A stretch of 64,000 nt of DNA from Eretmocerus hayati. Lineage: Eukaryota > Arthropoda > Insecta > Hymenoptera > Aphelinidae. The stretch is taken from contig CM056743.1 of NCBI GenBank assembly GCA_029851415.1, positions 125,084,305 to 125,148,304 of the forward strand, written 5' to 3'. Under the pieces are notes generated by a model. It searched no databases, was not told the origin of the DNA, and worked only from the letters and a program-made list of their open reading frames with translations. The position numbers and the translations under genes are program-made. Positions 33,148 through 45,643 of this stretch are shown here, one piece after another; within the stretch, counting starts at the first letter, position 1, and every line of letters begins with the position of its first letter.

Positions 33148-33858
33148 TTAGAATGTTGCAGAATCATTAATCCAGTCATAGTAATGGGAAATTTTCGTCT
33201 AGGAGTGCTTGCAATTTCAATGCAAGGGCAAAGGGATTACTATCCAAGATACGAAACCTGCCAGACGTCCATCAATGACCAGCGAATCACCTCCATCGTA
33301 CAAGCACCCTGTTTTAATAGGTTCACCGCTCCTTGCATATTTCTCTTCAATCCGACTGATCGGATTATACACACCTTTTACCTCGAGTTCTTGTAGTTGC
33401 TCATTTTTGTAGTCATTCAAATCAGTCACACCCTATCCACTGACCATGCGCTCTTTGTCCATTGGAATTTCCTCGTATTTTTCAAACGACTCGATCGGTT
33501 TTGTAGTTTTGCTGCGCTGGGATGTCTCTCTCACGCGTAATATGGCGATATTTTCGTGTCTCAAGAATTTTTTCTAGTTGACATGAATGATAATTTTTTC
33601 TATTTTATGCTCGCTTCCACCAAGACTCCTCCTAGTGCTTCCAGCACGGATAACTGTATCTTCGTCAATTTTCATGGCCCATTCGGCTATTGTGACGACA
33701 TGGTAGTCTGATAAGATTGATCCACTGCATCTCGACAGGACATTGAGTTTTATCACAACTTCGTGCGGGTAATTCTCGATTTTGGCTGTTCCACTTCCCA
33801 CTATGCTAAAACTATGATTTGATGACGCACCAGGGTTGATCGGATTTCCTGGAAACAT
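33148..33858 (-). pseudogene. Chymotrypsin-like serine protease (S1), inactivated
   Basis: The minus strand shows the S1 fold in order. The activation site reads FSIVGSGTAKIENYPHEVVI (usually IVGG). CSGSILSDYHVVTIAEW is where CGGSII...TAAHC is expected, so the catalytic His is lost. HENIAILRV replaces DNDIALL, so the catalytic Asp has become Asn. SG-stop-GVTD stands for SGWG, a TGG to TAG change. GCLYDGGDSLVIDGRLAGFVSW stands for CxGDSGGPLV, so the Ser motif is destroyed. The C-terminal helix YYDWINDSATF ends in TAA at 33148. Another stop (HVN-stop) lies before the Asp block. An acceptor-like TTTCCAG just upstream of the first residues suggests a former exon start. All three catalytic residues and the frame are lost, so this is a pseudogene and not a working protease homologue. 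Confidence 0.85.
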
Positions 33859-33859
33859 G

Positions 33860-34270
33860 AATTAGTTTTTACGTGAATAAAAAAATGGTCAGTTTACGGA
33901 TTGAGAGACTCCGTTCATTGTGGAGAGCGGGTAATGGAATTTCGAGCCGCGATCAAGTTATAGTCTTTTATGAAGTGCAGAGGAAGGCTTGAGTATTCAT
34001 CGCCGAATTCAAATTATTATTTCTAAGATAATTGAGCGCCAGTCCAAAATTTGTCCGTCTAGATGCATCATATCAGGTTGCCTACGTGGAGAGGGTGAAA
34101 ATATCATGGGTGGTCGTGTAGGTCATGAATGGGGCAATGGGTCTGACGTGCGCAACGCACTCCTATTTTTACAATAATTTACGCCTTGATTCATGCCTTA
34201 TCGAATGAATGAGAAGGTCTTTATTTTAAAACGGGAAATACTTCAAAACAAGTAAACAAGCTCATAAATC
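33860..34270. other. No supported gene
   Basis: AT-rich spacer with short frames only. Confidence 0.55.
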
Positions 34271-34405
34271 TTGATCCTGAAAATCTCGGACGCGCAAACT
34301 GTCCCGTGCCCTCTGTGTGCGGGACATTGCTCCTGTCCCGGTTTTCAGGGATCTTTAGCCCGGAAAAACAAGCCCATTACGCGGAACCATAAAGTCATTA
34401 AGCCG

Positions 34406-34667
34406 AGTCCAGGAAATCCTGGACTTTCCGAGATTATAACCGTCAATACAATAGAGCCGCAATAAAGCCATTAACACTCGTCCCGGAAATCGTGGACAAC
34501 CCCGACGTCCCCGCCGCTGAATAGACGGGACTTGGACGATATCCACGCTTTCCTGGATTCCTCGCGTACCGGACATCTCAAACACTTCAACCATCCGCGA
34601 CACCGCGGATTCAAGGGACGCAGCCTCCCTATATAAACCCGAGCCCCTCTGGCTCAGCATGCTCAGT
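34406..34667 (+). promoter_or_regulatory. GC-rich promoter-like region with TATA box and initiator
   Basis: TATATAAA at 34630-34637 is followed about 30 bp later by GCTCAGTCG, with an arthropod-type initiator TCAGT at 34663-34667 and a second TCAGT at 34673-34677. Upstream lies a perfect 20-bp palindrome at 34406-34425 (arms AGTCCAGGA/TCCTGGACT). A related half (CCCGGAAATCGTGGAC) lies near 34484. The GC content rises sharply compared with flanking DNA. It could be a host promoter or the U3/R part of an LTR-like element. I found no second LTR copy. Confidence 0.5.
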
Positions 34668-35089
34668 CGAGTTCAGTCTCTCTGCACGTTACAACACACC
34701 GAGTCTTCGTCAATTCGTCACCAGGCCCGTCGGCTTCCCGACGCGGCAGTCACCGGCCCGCACGCTCCAAGTTCATCGACCCGCTGCCTCCACGCCTACG
34801 TCACCAACCAGGTTGTACCTTGCCTGTAGATTGTCGTACCCGGTCGTGCTACGGTCACCGCGATGAACGCGTTCGAGTTCTTTCACGTAAAATCAGTGTA
34901 ATAATTATGGATGAGTATGTGTGTGTAGCATTAGTGTTTCGCACCTCGGCAGACGCGGCACAATTCAATCTCGAGTCTGTTCGTCTCATTCGCATCCCCA
35001 TTCAAACCCCACCGTCCGAATCCAAGTCTAAATGCAATTCTCTTTAAAATCAGTAACACCAGTGTTGGAAGCATTTCATCGCGGCTAGA

Positions 35090-35281
35090 ATGGAACGTGA
35101 GAACCCTTCAGGTTCAAAACCTCGAGCCTGCACAGTGAACACCCAGGGCCAGTGCCGTGATAGCCCATGCGGTATTCGTGAAGCGAGGAAGCTCGCCCGT
35201 CTTGGAGCCATGATGGCCGCGACTCAGGCCCCTCAGGCCCCGTCTCCAGATCTTCAAACCGCAACTCCGCGCAACGAATAA
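35090..35281 (+). CDS. Small ORF downstream of the promoter-like region, unknown
   Basis: This ATG frame of 63 codons starts about 425 bp after the putative initiator. It is rich in Pro, Ala, Arg and Gln (for example AATQAPQAPSPDLQ) and has two or three Cys (GQCRDSPCG). I do not recognise it. It might be the start of a gag-like gene, or chance in GC-rich DNA. The sequence after it, to about 35450, is GC-rich without a longer frame, then becomes a GT-rich simple stretch (about 35455-35560). Confidence 0.25.
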   Translation: MERENPSGSKPRACTVNTQGQCRDSPCGIREARKLARLGAMMAATQAPQAPSPDLQTATPRNE

Positions 35282-35915
35282 AATCATTCCTCGTCGCTTC
35301 ACGACCACAGCACGCACCGATCGCATCTCTCGCAAAGGCGTTCGCCATTGACGTAAAACCCTACCGGAGCGACTCAAGCTGCTCACGCATCCTCTTGGTA
35401 GTGATTTGCCCCGGCTATCTCTCATTCCGGGATACGTCAGGTCGAAAGATTTGTGGGTGAGTGAGTGGGTCTTTGGTTGGGTGGTCGTATGAGTTATGAT
35501 TGGGTGCTAGGGTGGATGGATAGGTTGGTGTGTCGTGGTGGTTGTGGTGGTGGTGATAATTAACGGTTGATTATGCACTGATGACTTGAGTGCTCAGAGT
35601 GATGCTGAAATAATGCTCATCCTGAAGTTATTGCTTACACGTTTCCGGGCTGAGATGGTAGATACAGGTGGATCTCCTTCTTGATTGCCCGATGCCCGAG
35701 GTATGGGACATCAAGGGGAGAGGGATTTTACACGGTCGGGCCCACCCCTTGGGCCCCACCCAAATCCGTGTATCGCCTGGTATAGCCTCCGTGGACTATG
35801 CGTTTTACTTACACCTTTCACTGAGACCGTTTACTTGGACCGTTCACTTCGAACGTTGATTTTAGACTGTTGGCTCCTGACTGTTGTGTTTTTTTTGGTG
35901 CAGAATGATTTGGTC

Positions 35916-36371
35916 TAGTTCGGTCAAGTTTGGTGTGATTTTATTTAGTCCTGTTCAGTTCGGTCAAATTCGTTCTGATTCTCTCCAATTCATCTAGTTT
36001 GGTTTAGTTCGGCCGACTTCAATTCAGTTCGGTCTAGTCCGATCGAATAGTTTGGTGGAATTCGACCGAATTCGATCTAGCTCCGTGTTATTAGGTCTAG
36101 CTCAGCCAGAGCCGTCTCGACTGACCTACTTCGTATTAACGAGTATGGTCTATTATGTACTAGTTCGGTCTAGTTTGGTGTATTCTGAACTAGTTCTGCC
36201 TACTTTGGTCTAGTTCGGTCTAATTAGATTTAGTTCGGTTTCAATCCGGTCAAGCTCGATCTAATTCGGTGTGGTTGGCGTGGTTCGGTTACTAGTATGG
36301 CCTAGTCAGGTTTCATTTGGTCTAGTTCTACCCAGTTTGGTCTGGTCTAGTCGGGTCTGGTCCGGTTCGGT
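35916..36371. repeat. Degenerate 10-bp tandem repeat (TAGTTCGGTC), left block
   Basis: The decamer TAGTTCGGTC and close variants (TAGTTTGGTC, CAGTTCGGTC, TAGTCCGATC, AAGTTTGGTG) recur roughly every 10 bp for about 450 bp. The array stops where LINE protein sequence begins and resumes after it at about 38385, so the LINE splits the array. Confidence 0.8.
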
Positions 36372-38384
36372 CCGCTGATTGACTGACTATTTTACGTTGA
36401 GGCCTTTGGGGATGTTGGAGAACTTGGGGAAGCTCTATGAAAGGATGGTGCTTAATCGTCTTGGGAGAGCTCACGCGCGAACAGGTGGGCTGTCCTTGTG
36501 GCAGTTCGGATTTCGAAAGGTCCGAAGCACTCTACACGCTGTGCAAATGGTACAAGACGCGGCCGAAAGGACGTTCAACCTTGTTCCTAAGCCCGGCGGA
36601 TACTAAGCAATCATCCTATTGGGTGTGACGACCGCGTTCAACTCGGCAAGCTGGGAGATTATCTACAGGTCGCTAGTAGGAAGAGTACCCGGCTACTTCC
36701 TGACATTCGTGATCGACTATTTTAGAGACCGATCTGTCGTGGTTGAAACAGATGAAGGTAGCATGGAGCTGGCACTCTCCGCAGGAGTCCCACAAGGGTT
36801 TGTGAAGGGTCCATTCGATTGGAATGTCCAGTAAGACGCCCTTCTGGACATGGAGCTTCCCGATGGTGCGGGACTGGTTGGATTCGCGAATCACGTTGCC
36901 TTGGTCGTCGTCGCTCAAAATCCGCTAGATCTACAAGGAACGGCAAACCAGAGCTTGGACCGTGTCGTGGAACGGATGTATAGCAAGTACCTCGAACTTG
37001 CGGTTTCGAAGTGCGAAGTGGTCGTCGTCAGCAAACCGCGTGGACTTCGGAGTTATAAAAAACCGGTGTTCCTCATTCAATTCCGAGTGGTCCCACCAAA
37101 GAGAGCCGTGGAATACCTCGGAATATGGCTCGACCACAAGTGTACATACAAGCGGCACCTTCAAGAGGCCTCGCAGAAGGGAGACAGTCCGGGGCTGCTC
37201 TGCAGCAATTGATGCCTAACGTAGGAGGTCCGAAACCTTCTAGGAGAGAGCTCCATAACAACGTGAGCTCCTTCGTGATGCTCTATGGAGCACCGATTGG
37301 GGGGCTAAAGTGCGCGTTGACCAGAAATCGACAAGTGGATGAGACCTGTGCACCGCCGAGTGGCGCACACCGAGAAAACGAGGCGAATTTCTTGCCATTA
37401 GCGCCTATGCTTTTAGATGGCTTTAAAGATTATTTAGATGGCGACCAAGACTTTATTTTGATTTTTTGCTGTGCGGCGATGCGGGTCATCAGCAGCTACA
37501 GGACTTTGTCCCGTGACGCTGCTTGCGTACTCGCGAAGACGCTCCCATTCTTATCTTCATTGACGAGAGGGTCCACGTATAGAGAGCCGTGGAGAGGCTC
37601 AAGACCGTGATTGGTGAGGTGAGACCAGTGCACAGAGAAGTTATCCGTGATCAGGAACGAGAGGTAACCCTGACCGCGTGGCAGGCGGAATGGGACTCCA
37701 GAAGCGAACGGAGCATGGACCTACCGGCTCATGCCCCAGCTCAATGAGTGGGTCGAGCGTAGTCACGAAGAAGTGGACTACTGGCTCACCCAGGCATTCG
37801 GTAACCACGGTTGTTTCGGTGAGTATCTCTTCAGGTTCAAGAAGAGGGACTCGTCAGTGTGCCAAATGTGCGACTCCGCGTGGGACAATGCAGAACATAC
37901 GCTCTCCGAGTGCCCAGACACGGAGATAGAGAAAGTGAACCTGGAAGGTCACCTAGGGCGATCTCTAAGCCCAGAGAACATTGTGGAAACCATGCTCCGG
38001 GGCAAAGAGGACTGGGACCGGATCGCCAGGTACATGAAACTCGCAATTATCAACAAGCAGAAGAAGGAACGAGAGTTGCAATGCCAAGGACGTGAGGCTA
38101 GTTGGAGAGGATGCTGTGCGTGCTCACCTGAGCACCATTGCAACCACCAACAACATCGGGAAGAACAAGACGTGAAAGAGCCACTAAAGATGCGCCTGCC
38201 AGCGCCCAACGTGCCGGGCAGTCGGAAGAAATGCTCACGCGGTACCCAACTGGTTGGTGTGTAGGGGGGGTTTTTAGTGGGTATACCAAAGTCTCTTGGG
38301 AGTCCCACACAGGGGAGAGCAGGAGCTCTGCTATCGTGTGTAATGCGACCCCCCCCCCCCCTCCCCCTTCAAAAAATGATTATT
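36371..38384 (+). pseudogene. R1-clade-like LINE relic (RT and C-terminal zinc knuckle)
   Basis: The plus strand reads RPLGMLENLGKLYERMVLNRL, typical of the R1 group, then FGFRKVRSTLHAV, a domain with TAFNSASWEII and SAGVPQGFVKGP. A stop follows at about 36832. The catalytic box is GFANHVALVVV, so both catalytic Asp are gone. Downstream come KCEVVVVSKPRG, EYLGIWLDHKCTYKRHL, and in another frame a C-terminal CQMCDSAWDNAEHTLSEC (Cys/His motif of R1-type ORF2). It is 5'-truncated inside the RT and has several frameshifts. The 3' end has a GGGGGGGTTTTTAGTGGG block near 38263-38280 and a C-rich run near 38349-38367. Confidence 0.85.
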
Positions 38385-38590
38385 CCTAGTTCGGCTAAAT
38401 TAGGTTCAATCCAGTATGGTTCAATCTAGGTTGGTCAAGTTCGGTCTAGTTTTCCTAGTTTAGTCTAGTTCGGTCTGGATCGCTCCAATCCGACGTAAGT
38501 CGGTCTAGTTAAGTCTGATTAAGTCTAGCTCGGTCATGCTTTGTCGGGTTTGAAATACTTGAATTTAGTTCGGCTCGAACTTATAGTTAC
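38385..38590. repeat. Degenerate 10-bp tandem repeat (TAGTTCGGTC), right block
   Basis: The array resumes with CTAGTTCGGCT and continues with TAGTTCGGTC variants to about 38580, in the same orientation as the left block. A LINE inserted into a pre-existing array would give this arrangement. Confidence 0.75.
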
Positions 38591-41500
38591 CCATGCCATC
38601 CGATGAAACAAGAATCCCGGTACATGATGTTAGATCAATCAGAAGAGAACTAGATCCTGATAAGATCTTGCTATCAGTCTTAACTAGAAATTAACAGTCA
38701 TGGATCCTACTTAACTCTAAGATTCTTGTGAGACTCACAGAAAAATTATATTGAAGATTGATAATTTGAAATCGTTGCTATCTTCGCATTATTCACGCAT
38801 TGCCGGATAATATTGCAGTGAACATGACAAAGTAAGCTCCAAGGAGTGAGCTACTAGGAAAACCCTAATAGTTATCGATCTGTGCCACGACTCCAGCTTA
38901 TCTTTATTGGAACAGATATGCATCACTATTTGAAACGTTTTAAGATAACTTCTCGGAATGACTTTGCAATACCTTTAAAACTCTCTCATAATACTTGAGT
39001 TTTGCATAAAAAACCTTTCAAGGGTATCGAAATCATCTTTGTATGACATTAATTTCGCATTACAGTGCTGTTCAGTAAGATAGCCCAGATGGAGAGAGGA
39101 GTTCCGCTCTTTTTGACCGATAAAGTTTGAATCTTTTCTAAATTTTCATTCGATTTGCTCAAAAGAAACCTTCAGAATCTTGAAAAATTGTGTTCAGTAT
39201 GCTATGAACATAACTTGTGCGGAAACTGCAACCAATCAATTGCAGTTTCAACCACAACCATATTGGCTGGCGCCGATGTTTAATCAACTAGCTGAATCTG
39301 ACGTTTAACCAGTGGCTAAATTTTGATAGAGCCTCTCGATGGAATAGATAGATACTTGGAGATAGATCAACCGTCTACAATACATTCGCGAAAGAGGTAT
39401 TTGAACGTTTGAGGTCCGCAGAAAATCACAAAGCATCATGCGGGTCAATCACCCTGTGTAAGCCTCAACACTAAAGATAATAATACCCCATCACTAATGA
39501 TATCCAGCTAATTTCGCTTTGAAAGTCGGTATCATATGAATTGGTATCGATGCACTACATATATCCTTCAAATTGAAGTTCACATGAATGCGAACCGTTC
39601 AAAATGAACGGATCACAAAGAATTGATGTGAATAAAGAGGCGGTAGACAAGAACCGATGAAAATACGAGTATCATCTTTTTGCCATGGCTCTATCTCGGC
39701 TTCATGCATATCATATGCGCTTGGTGATTGCATATCGAATGGGGAATTTGAATTCAGAAGCCTGTGTGGATGTGTCCCCACATGTACGTGACATGTATTA
39801 CATCTCAATGCTGGGCTATTGTAGTATCGGTCCACGAGAATGACGAAATTTGAGGTCTATTCAGACATTCTTGTATCATTTTTCCACGCCAGTGTGCACT
39901 CTATTACTTTATAACTGGAATTTTTTCAATAGAAGCGGAAGCAATATACCTCTATATTCTTTATCAAACATAAAATATTGCCAAATTCGCGTTTACGAGA
40001 TTTTAACTCTCGTTTCAGATCGGCAACATTTCGAAAAAAAAAGAATATAGGTTGGAAATACTGTCTCTTCAACGCAGAAAAGGTTTTCTTTGTACTTACC
40101 TCTGAAATCCCTAGTTGAAGCGAGGTTCTCGTAGCAACTGATCGCAATCGGAAACTACGTCTGCTTTCTCGCTGTTTAGCGCACTTCTGCTCGATATACA
40201 TGGTAAAACTCGTAAGACCTCAATCTAGATAAGCTTTGTGGCTAAACTTGGTGAACTGTAAGAGCTTCGAGGCTGCGACAATTTTGCCTCTTGATGCTGT
40301 ATAGTATCAACTGGATGAATAGTCTCATTTCGGTAAATGGTTAGAAGGGACGAATTCAAGTGTTTTACATTTTTCTTTTATTTTTGTACTTCCCCTTTAA
40401 GATATTGAGCAGAGCAAAATTGTCGAAATTTCATGAATATTTAATGTTTTTGTTGAATTAAAGCATAGATTTTTAGTTACGTTCAGTATTTTTGAAGTTT
40501 TCGTGCATGTTCCTGACGTTTAAAATCTTGACGAGTGGAAGTATGAGGAAAGTTTCTGCTCATTTTTGGGTGGTATGAATCATGTAGTTGCAATATCTCA
40601 CGCCAGTTTCAACGTCAATCAAAAATGAATGTAGCAGCTCTACTATCAATTTTCCCGACACGTTTCTCCTCATTTTATACTTCATCGTCACGATACTTCA
40701 GAAATATTACACGAACAGAGTGCTTTGCCAGTCCCGCCGCAGAGAAAAATTCAAAAGTAGCATTCAGACATCATCGTAGCACGACCATTCTAATTCACAA
40801 TGAATCATGAAAATGATGAATAGGGGGTATTCACCAGATGAAGATGCGGCAAATCGCCTTTTGCAAGTACAAGATAAGATTTTAGCTAGGGAACTCGAGT
40901 CCATCAACTCTCAAAATCAATCATCGCCACTACGATGACGCAGACTTATGAGCGATAGCAACATCACAAGAATAATGTTACTGATCAGACATTGACACTG
41001 ACAACATCGATGTTCCACCCTCGTCAAGCAGATCTCTCTAAATCAAAACCAATTGTTCGTACACCTGGGTATCTCATATTTACGGTTCGTTCCGCATAAA
41101 ACGAGTATGGATGTATCTCAGATAGGATAAGGGTACAAAAGATGAGGCGAGCCAGAGGATTGCACTTTCGTGACTTGAGTCTGTGGTAGATCCAGTCAGG
41201 CGTCTGTTTGGCCTTCTGGCAACAGCTGTTATGCATGTTTACGGTCGAACAGATATCGTGGTGGAGTTGTTCGCCTGTATGCCAGTCTGCGGAGAGGTTT
41301 TGGCGAGTTGCCATCATGGATACAGTTATAGGTAATCTCAAGATGAAATTTGGATTTTGCATCAAAAAATTTATCAAAAATATAAGATAGTTTTTTGACC
41401 ATTGGGACTCAAGAAAATTCATGTCAACCTCGAGTACACTTTCGAATGTCAGGAGGATTGGAAAGTTGAATAGGAAGCTCAAGATAGAATTTGATTTCTA

Positions 41501-42540
41501 GAGGACCTGACATTTTTTGATAGGTCTATTATCGCACTTTCATCAGGATTAGATTCATAGTACAGTCAAAACTACTGACAACCTCGCACACGAGCTGCGC
41601 TGGATTTGGTGGTTGACAATCCGACCGTGATTATCGTTATGAATATGGGATCCATGATTCGATGGATCGGTGGTGGTCTCCAAGTGACAGTACAGGATTA
41701 GAAAAACAAGTTCCTTCTTATTTTTTACAAGGGAACAAACAGGCAAAAAGTCAGCGGTGGCCGCGAAAGCTTTTCCGTAATAAGATTCAGGTCAAGCAAG
41801 ATTTTCACGATTCAGTCTCCGGATAGGTAACCGCTCATTTTGCGTTTGCCTAGTTCCCAATCCCAAACAAGCTATGGACTTCGCAAACTGAAACCGGTGG
41901 TCACCATTCCAGAAACTGAATCATAAAAACGCTGTCTAACCTGGATATTAGAACGAAAAGGCTACAACGCTGCCACCGTCGTTTATTTTTATTCGTTCAC
42001 AAAAAGAAAGATGGAGAAACTCGACTCACTGACTCAAAAATGTCGTCTGAGGACCACCATCTAACCATCAAATAATGGACCCCATATTCCTGAACATTAT
42101 TAATGGGGGAGTTATCAATCACCAAATCCAGTACAGTGCGTGCAGCGCGAGGTTGTAGAGTCGGCTGATGATATCTTGGCTCTGGTTGGTCAAAATTGGA
42201 CTCACCCTCACTCATTTTGAAGATACTGAAACAAGTTTCAGAATAATTGAGAGCACATTGGGAAATATCCAAGTGAATCAAAACTATTGGCTAAACAGCT
42301 GCAGGGGGCATATTGGGTACACTAACTTCATATTTTTTGCATCACAAAAAAGCTCCGAAAGGCGTTGAGAGCTTGCACCATCGAAACAACGTCTGTAATC
42401 TGTGAGATCAAATCTATGCTGGCACATGTCCATACCTTGTTCCAATATTCACCTCCAACTACCAACGACAACTATAACTAGAACGTGCATATCCAACGTC
42501 GCATCACGTCGTCAGCTGAGCTTTTCTTCTGCCCCGTAAC
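38591..42540. other. No supported gene; two weak open frames noted
   Basis: A plus-strand frame at 40625-40810 (MNVAALLSIFPTRFSSFYTS) has a Ser/Arg-rich start resembling a mitochondrial presequence. An ATG frame at 40807-40938 follows it out of frame. A minus-strand frame at 41024-41482 (152 codons) is the longest, but I recognise no domain in it. None has enough support to be called a gene. Confidence 0.4.
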
Positions 42541-42590
42541 CTGTATATATATGCACGAGGATCGGAAGCAAAGCTCTCTGGCATGAGCTC
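42541..42590 (+). promoter_or_regulatory. TATA-type promoter candidate
   Basis: TGTATATATATGCACG at about 42541-42556 resembles a TATA box, with a downstream ATG at 42583 opening a 72-codon frame of unknown nature. The short spacing leaves little room for a 5' UTR. Weak. Confidence 0.25.
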
Positions 42591-44400
42591 TCAACGCTTC
42601 CTGCCCGATCGCAGCTGCTTGCCTAACAAGCTCCCGTACAAACTATCGCCTCTGATTCTGTGTGTTCGCCTATATGTAAAGTTTACATCGATATTGAACG
42701 CCGATCGCAGTTGGGTTAGGTATTTCGTAAAGGCGTTATTGTCGAGTGCACTAGGCAGGTGTCTGCTGCGATTTTATGTGCGAGCTTGCAGCTGCTGTTG
42801 AAGCGGTGGAGAAACATTTTACACCGGTAAAAGGGAGGTATCTCTTGGGATACTCGAAAATCAGCCTTCGAAGGATTGCCAGTTGTGCACCTGATAAAAC
42901 TTGTCGACTCGAGGGTCTTCTGCAGAACTCATGAGTTTTATATGCGTGGAATACAGTTAAATAACTCAGAGATGAGGCAAAGTAGAGATTTTATTTTAAG
43001 GAGGGTCACATCAACATCTCCGTCAATGTTCCATTGGAAGCAATGCTAGAATTATTTTTAGCACTGGGATTCAAGCCACGTTCCATATTTCAATGAATAT
43101 GCACTGGTCTGTGGTGTGGGAGTTGTGCAGAAATTTGAAACTCGACCAAGAGTTGTACGACTTTTTCAGTGACAATGGATTCTAATTATTCCTCTGAAAT
43201 ACGACCGCGGTAACGGAATATCTTAACCTGAAAACCACCCTCCACCGTAACGCGCCCGTCCACTCCCGCGAGAAGATATGAAAGCCCACGATAGAACTTC
43301 AACCCTGTTCGCATTATTTAACAAGTTGCAGAGAAAAGTTTCAAATTACTCAGGAACGCATTTCATTATGGCAGGGTTCATATCGAGCGTGCATGAATGA
43401 CAACATACAGACGTAAAACAGAATAAAGCGATACAAAACTGTGATTCGATAGATTTTGCGGAAAGAAAATTTCTGTTCGCAGAAGAAAAATTCACCCGAA
43501 AAAGTGAACATTTGGGCTATTTCATGGAATGCAAAGATGTAAACTTTCCCCATCACATTGTATTTTGTTTAGGGCCACTTCTTATCTTCGATCTTTCTTG
43601 TTTCTTTAGAGTACAACAAAATCAATCTAATCCTACCTGGTTATACAATCTTTTACACTATCTGCTCGAACAAAGACTTTCCTCATAGAATATTGTACAT
43701 AGATAGAGCGTGAAGTAATCTCCCGTATCCAAATTGTCGAAAAATCATCTGAATTCAATAAGGTGAATATGTTTCCTCAAGAATACCCACGAATCATCTC
43801 CATTGGGGTAAGAATACCTGATTTTCAAGAAAGATTCGATGTTTGCCTGAGAGAAATGATGAGTGACCGACGAACTCCTGTTCCAAGGTGAAGTCTCACA
43901 GTGTTGAACATAAAATATGAGATCAAGCTTGAAGAAATGAGCCAGATTGATTGCAGTAATGCAAATTGCAACATCAGGACCTCCAAAACGGTCAAGATGG
44001 AAAAATGGCCAAGACCCCAGTGGGATTTCACCATTCTCACGGAGCACATGCAAGCTTATTCGATTCATCTGTTGCATCTACTTTTGTAGAAACGTCTTCA
44101 TTCTACTAATTATAAATTCAATTCTCTAGAGCATCACAGTTCGTAATGCCAGTTGGCCCACTTAGCTTCTTTTGCCACCACCATCTCACCAACTTTGAGA
44201 TCAATCATTTCGCAACAGTTTCAGAGAATGAGTGAGCCGAGTAACGTAATTTTGCAGGAAATTAGGTGCGAATTTTGGGCGAAGAAAGCAGCTCCTTTGC
44301 CAGTGCAGTTTCATTACCAGTCGTGAAATCTTGATAACGTCTCAGTCTCGTCGTCGTCGTCTTCTCTTGCACTTGGTTCAGTCATTGTTTCAAACTCTCG

Positions 44401-44463
44401 TATATACCCAGCACAGCCCCAAGAGTTTCCCTCTTTCACTCTGCACCTCGTCAAACTGTGAGT
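44401..44463 (+). promoter_or_regulatory. TATA promoter candidate with short 5' exon and splice donor
   Basis: TATATACCC at 44401 is followed by a pyrimidine-rich TCTTTCACTCTGCAC and then a strong donor, GTGAGT at 44458-44463. This would make a short noncoding first exon. It is on the same strand as the sushi/EGF exons 7 kb downstream, but a link is inference. Confidence 0.3.
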
Positions 44464-45643
44464 GAGCGAGTTTCCTCAACTTTTCGGTGGCTCTACTCGA
44501 TAGTCAACTCTCTTGGTCTCTTTCTCACTTTCATGGATACTGTGCACTTTCAACCTCTGCTTCGTGACGTAAATAAATTCAATTCAAGTCCATTTCCTTT
44601 GACACTTACTACTTCAAATTTTGATTATGCGATGCATCGCAAAATTATAGTGTTGCAAAAGGCGGCTGAGACGTGAGGAATCGGAAATTTTCACCCCTGT
44701 AAAAGTTACAACTCGAAAGTTGTGCAGATCTTGGACGGTAAAAGTTACAGAAAATCATGATGCATCTGTATCATGGGGGTTATTATAAGTTCCTTCCACG
44801 AAAAAAGTATCCGATAATTTTTGCAGACTTCCAATGTGAGTTTGAGATACGATGCGCCTCGTTTGCCCAAGTAGTAACAGATGAGATTGGTCAGACGACC
44901 AGCTACTCCATCATATCGCTCGGTTTATTTGAGTCGAGATGAAAACTCTGCTATTGATGTACTTATGCTAACTCGGCGATAACGAGCCACGTAGTTTTCA
45001 CTCCGAAATGCGCAAAAAGCCTGTTCAAGAGTTTTTTCCCTCGAGCCCCACCAAAATTGCCCAAGAAACATTGACAAGTTAAAAACGATATCCACGAATG
45101 AATACTGGTTTGATGGCTTTGCAACTCGTGAATCATTTTCTCGACTAGGTACTTATACCACGAGGAAAACTCCAAGCTCGATGTCCTAAGAGATTTTTAA
45201 TTCATGTTATAGGTTATCTCTATTACTGATATCGTGATGGAGTATAGAAGCTCTCCCATTGAAATATTTCACATACCTCGATCGCTTTATTGGTCTGACT
45301 GTGCCAAAGGATTGATTTGACTCTGATTTAATATCTCTGCTCATGGACTCCGCAGCATGGAACTTACAATTAGTCATTATTAGAATCCTGATTTTTGTGA
45401 ATGGGACATTATGCAAAAGGCAGGTTGATTTGCAGAAAATTAGCGCTAATTTTGTGGAGATATTTTGAAAATGTTGGTCTCGGACGCAGGAATTTGAAGT
45501 ATCACTTAAACTATTTTAGAGCTACACAGAATTCAATCATGCGGATGTTTGATCAAAGTGAAAATGTAGGGCTTTGTATCAAGCTCGTGGAACGCATTTG
45601 AAGAGTCATTCAACTAAGCTGATCATGCAAATATTTTACATGA
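44464..45643. other. No supported gene
   Basis: Short frames only, on both strands. Confidence 0.5.

Noticed and set aside
38349..38367. C-run as a regulatory G-quadruplex site
   Set aside because: A single long homopolymer-like C tract at the 3' end of a LINE relic; may also be affected by sequencing error.
40625..40938. Two adjoining small plus-strand frames, the first resembling a mitochondrial presequence
   Set aside because: They are out of frame with each other and too short to support a gene without outside evidence.
41024..41482. 152-codon minus-strand frame
   Set aside because: Internal ATG-ATG and fairly balanced codons made it tempting, but I recognise no family and see no supporting splice or promoter signals.
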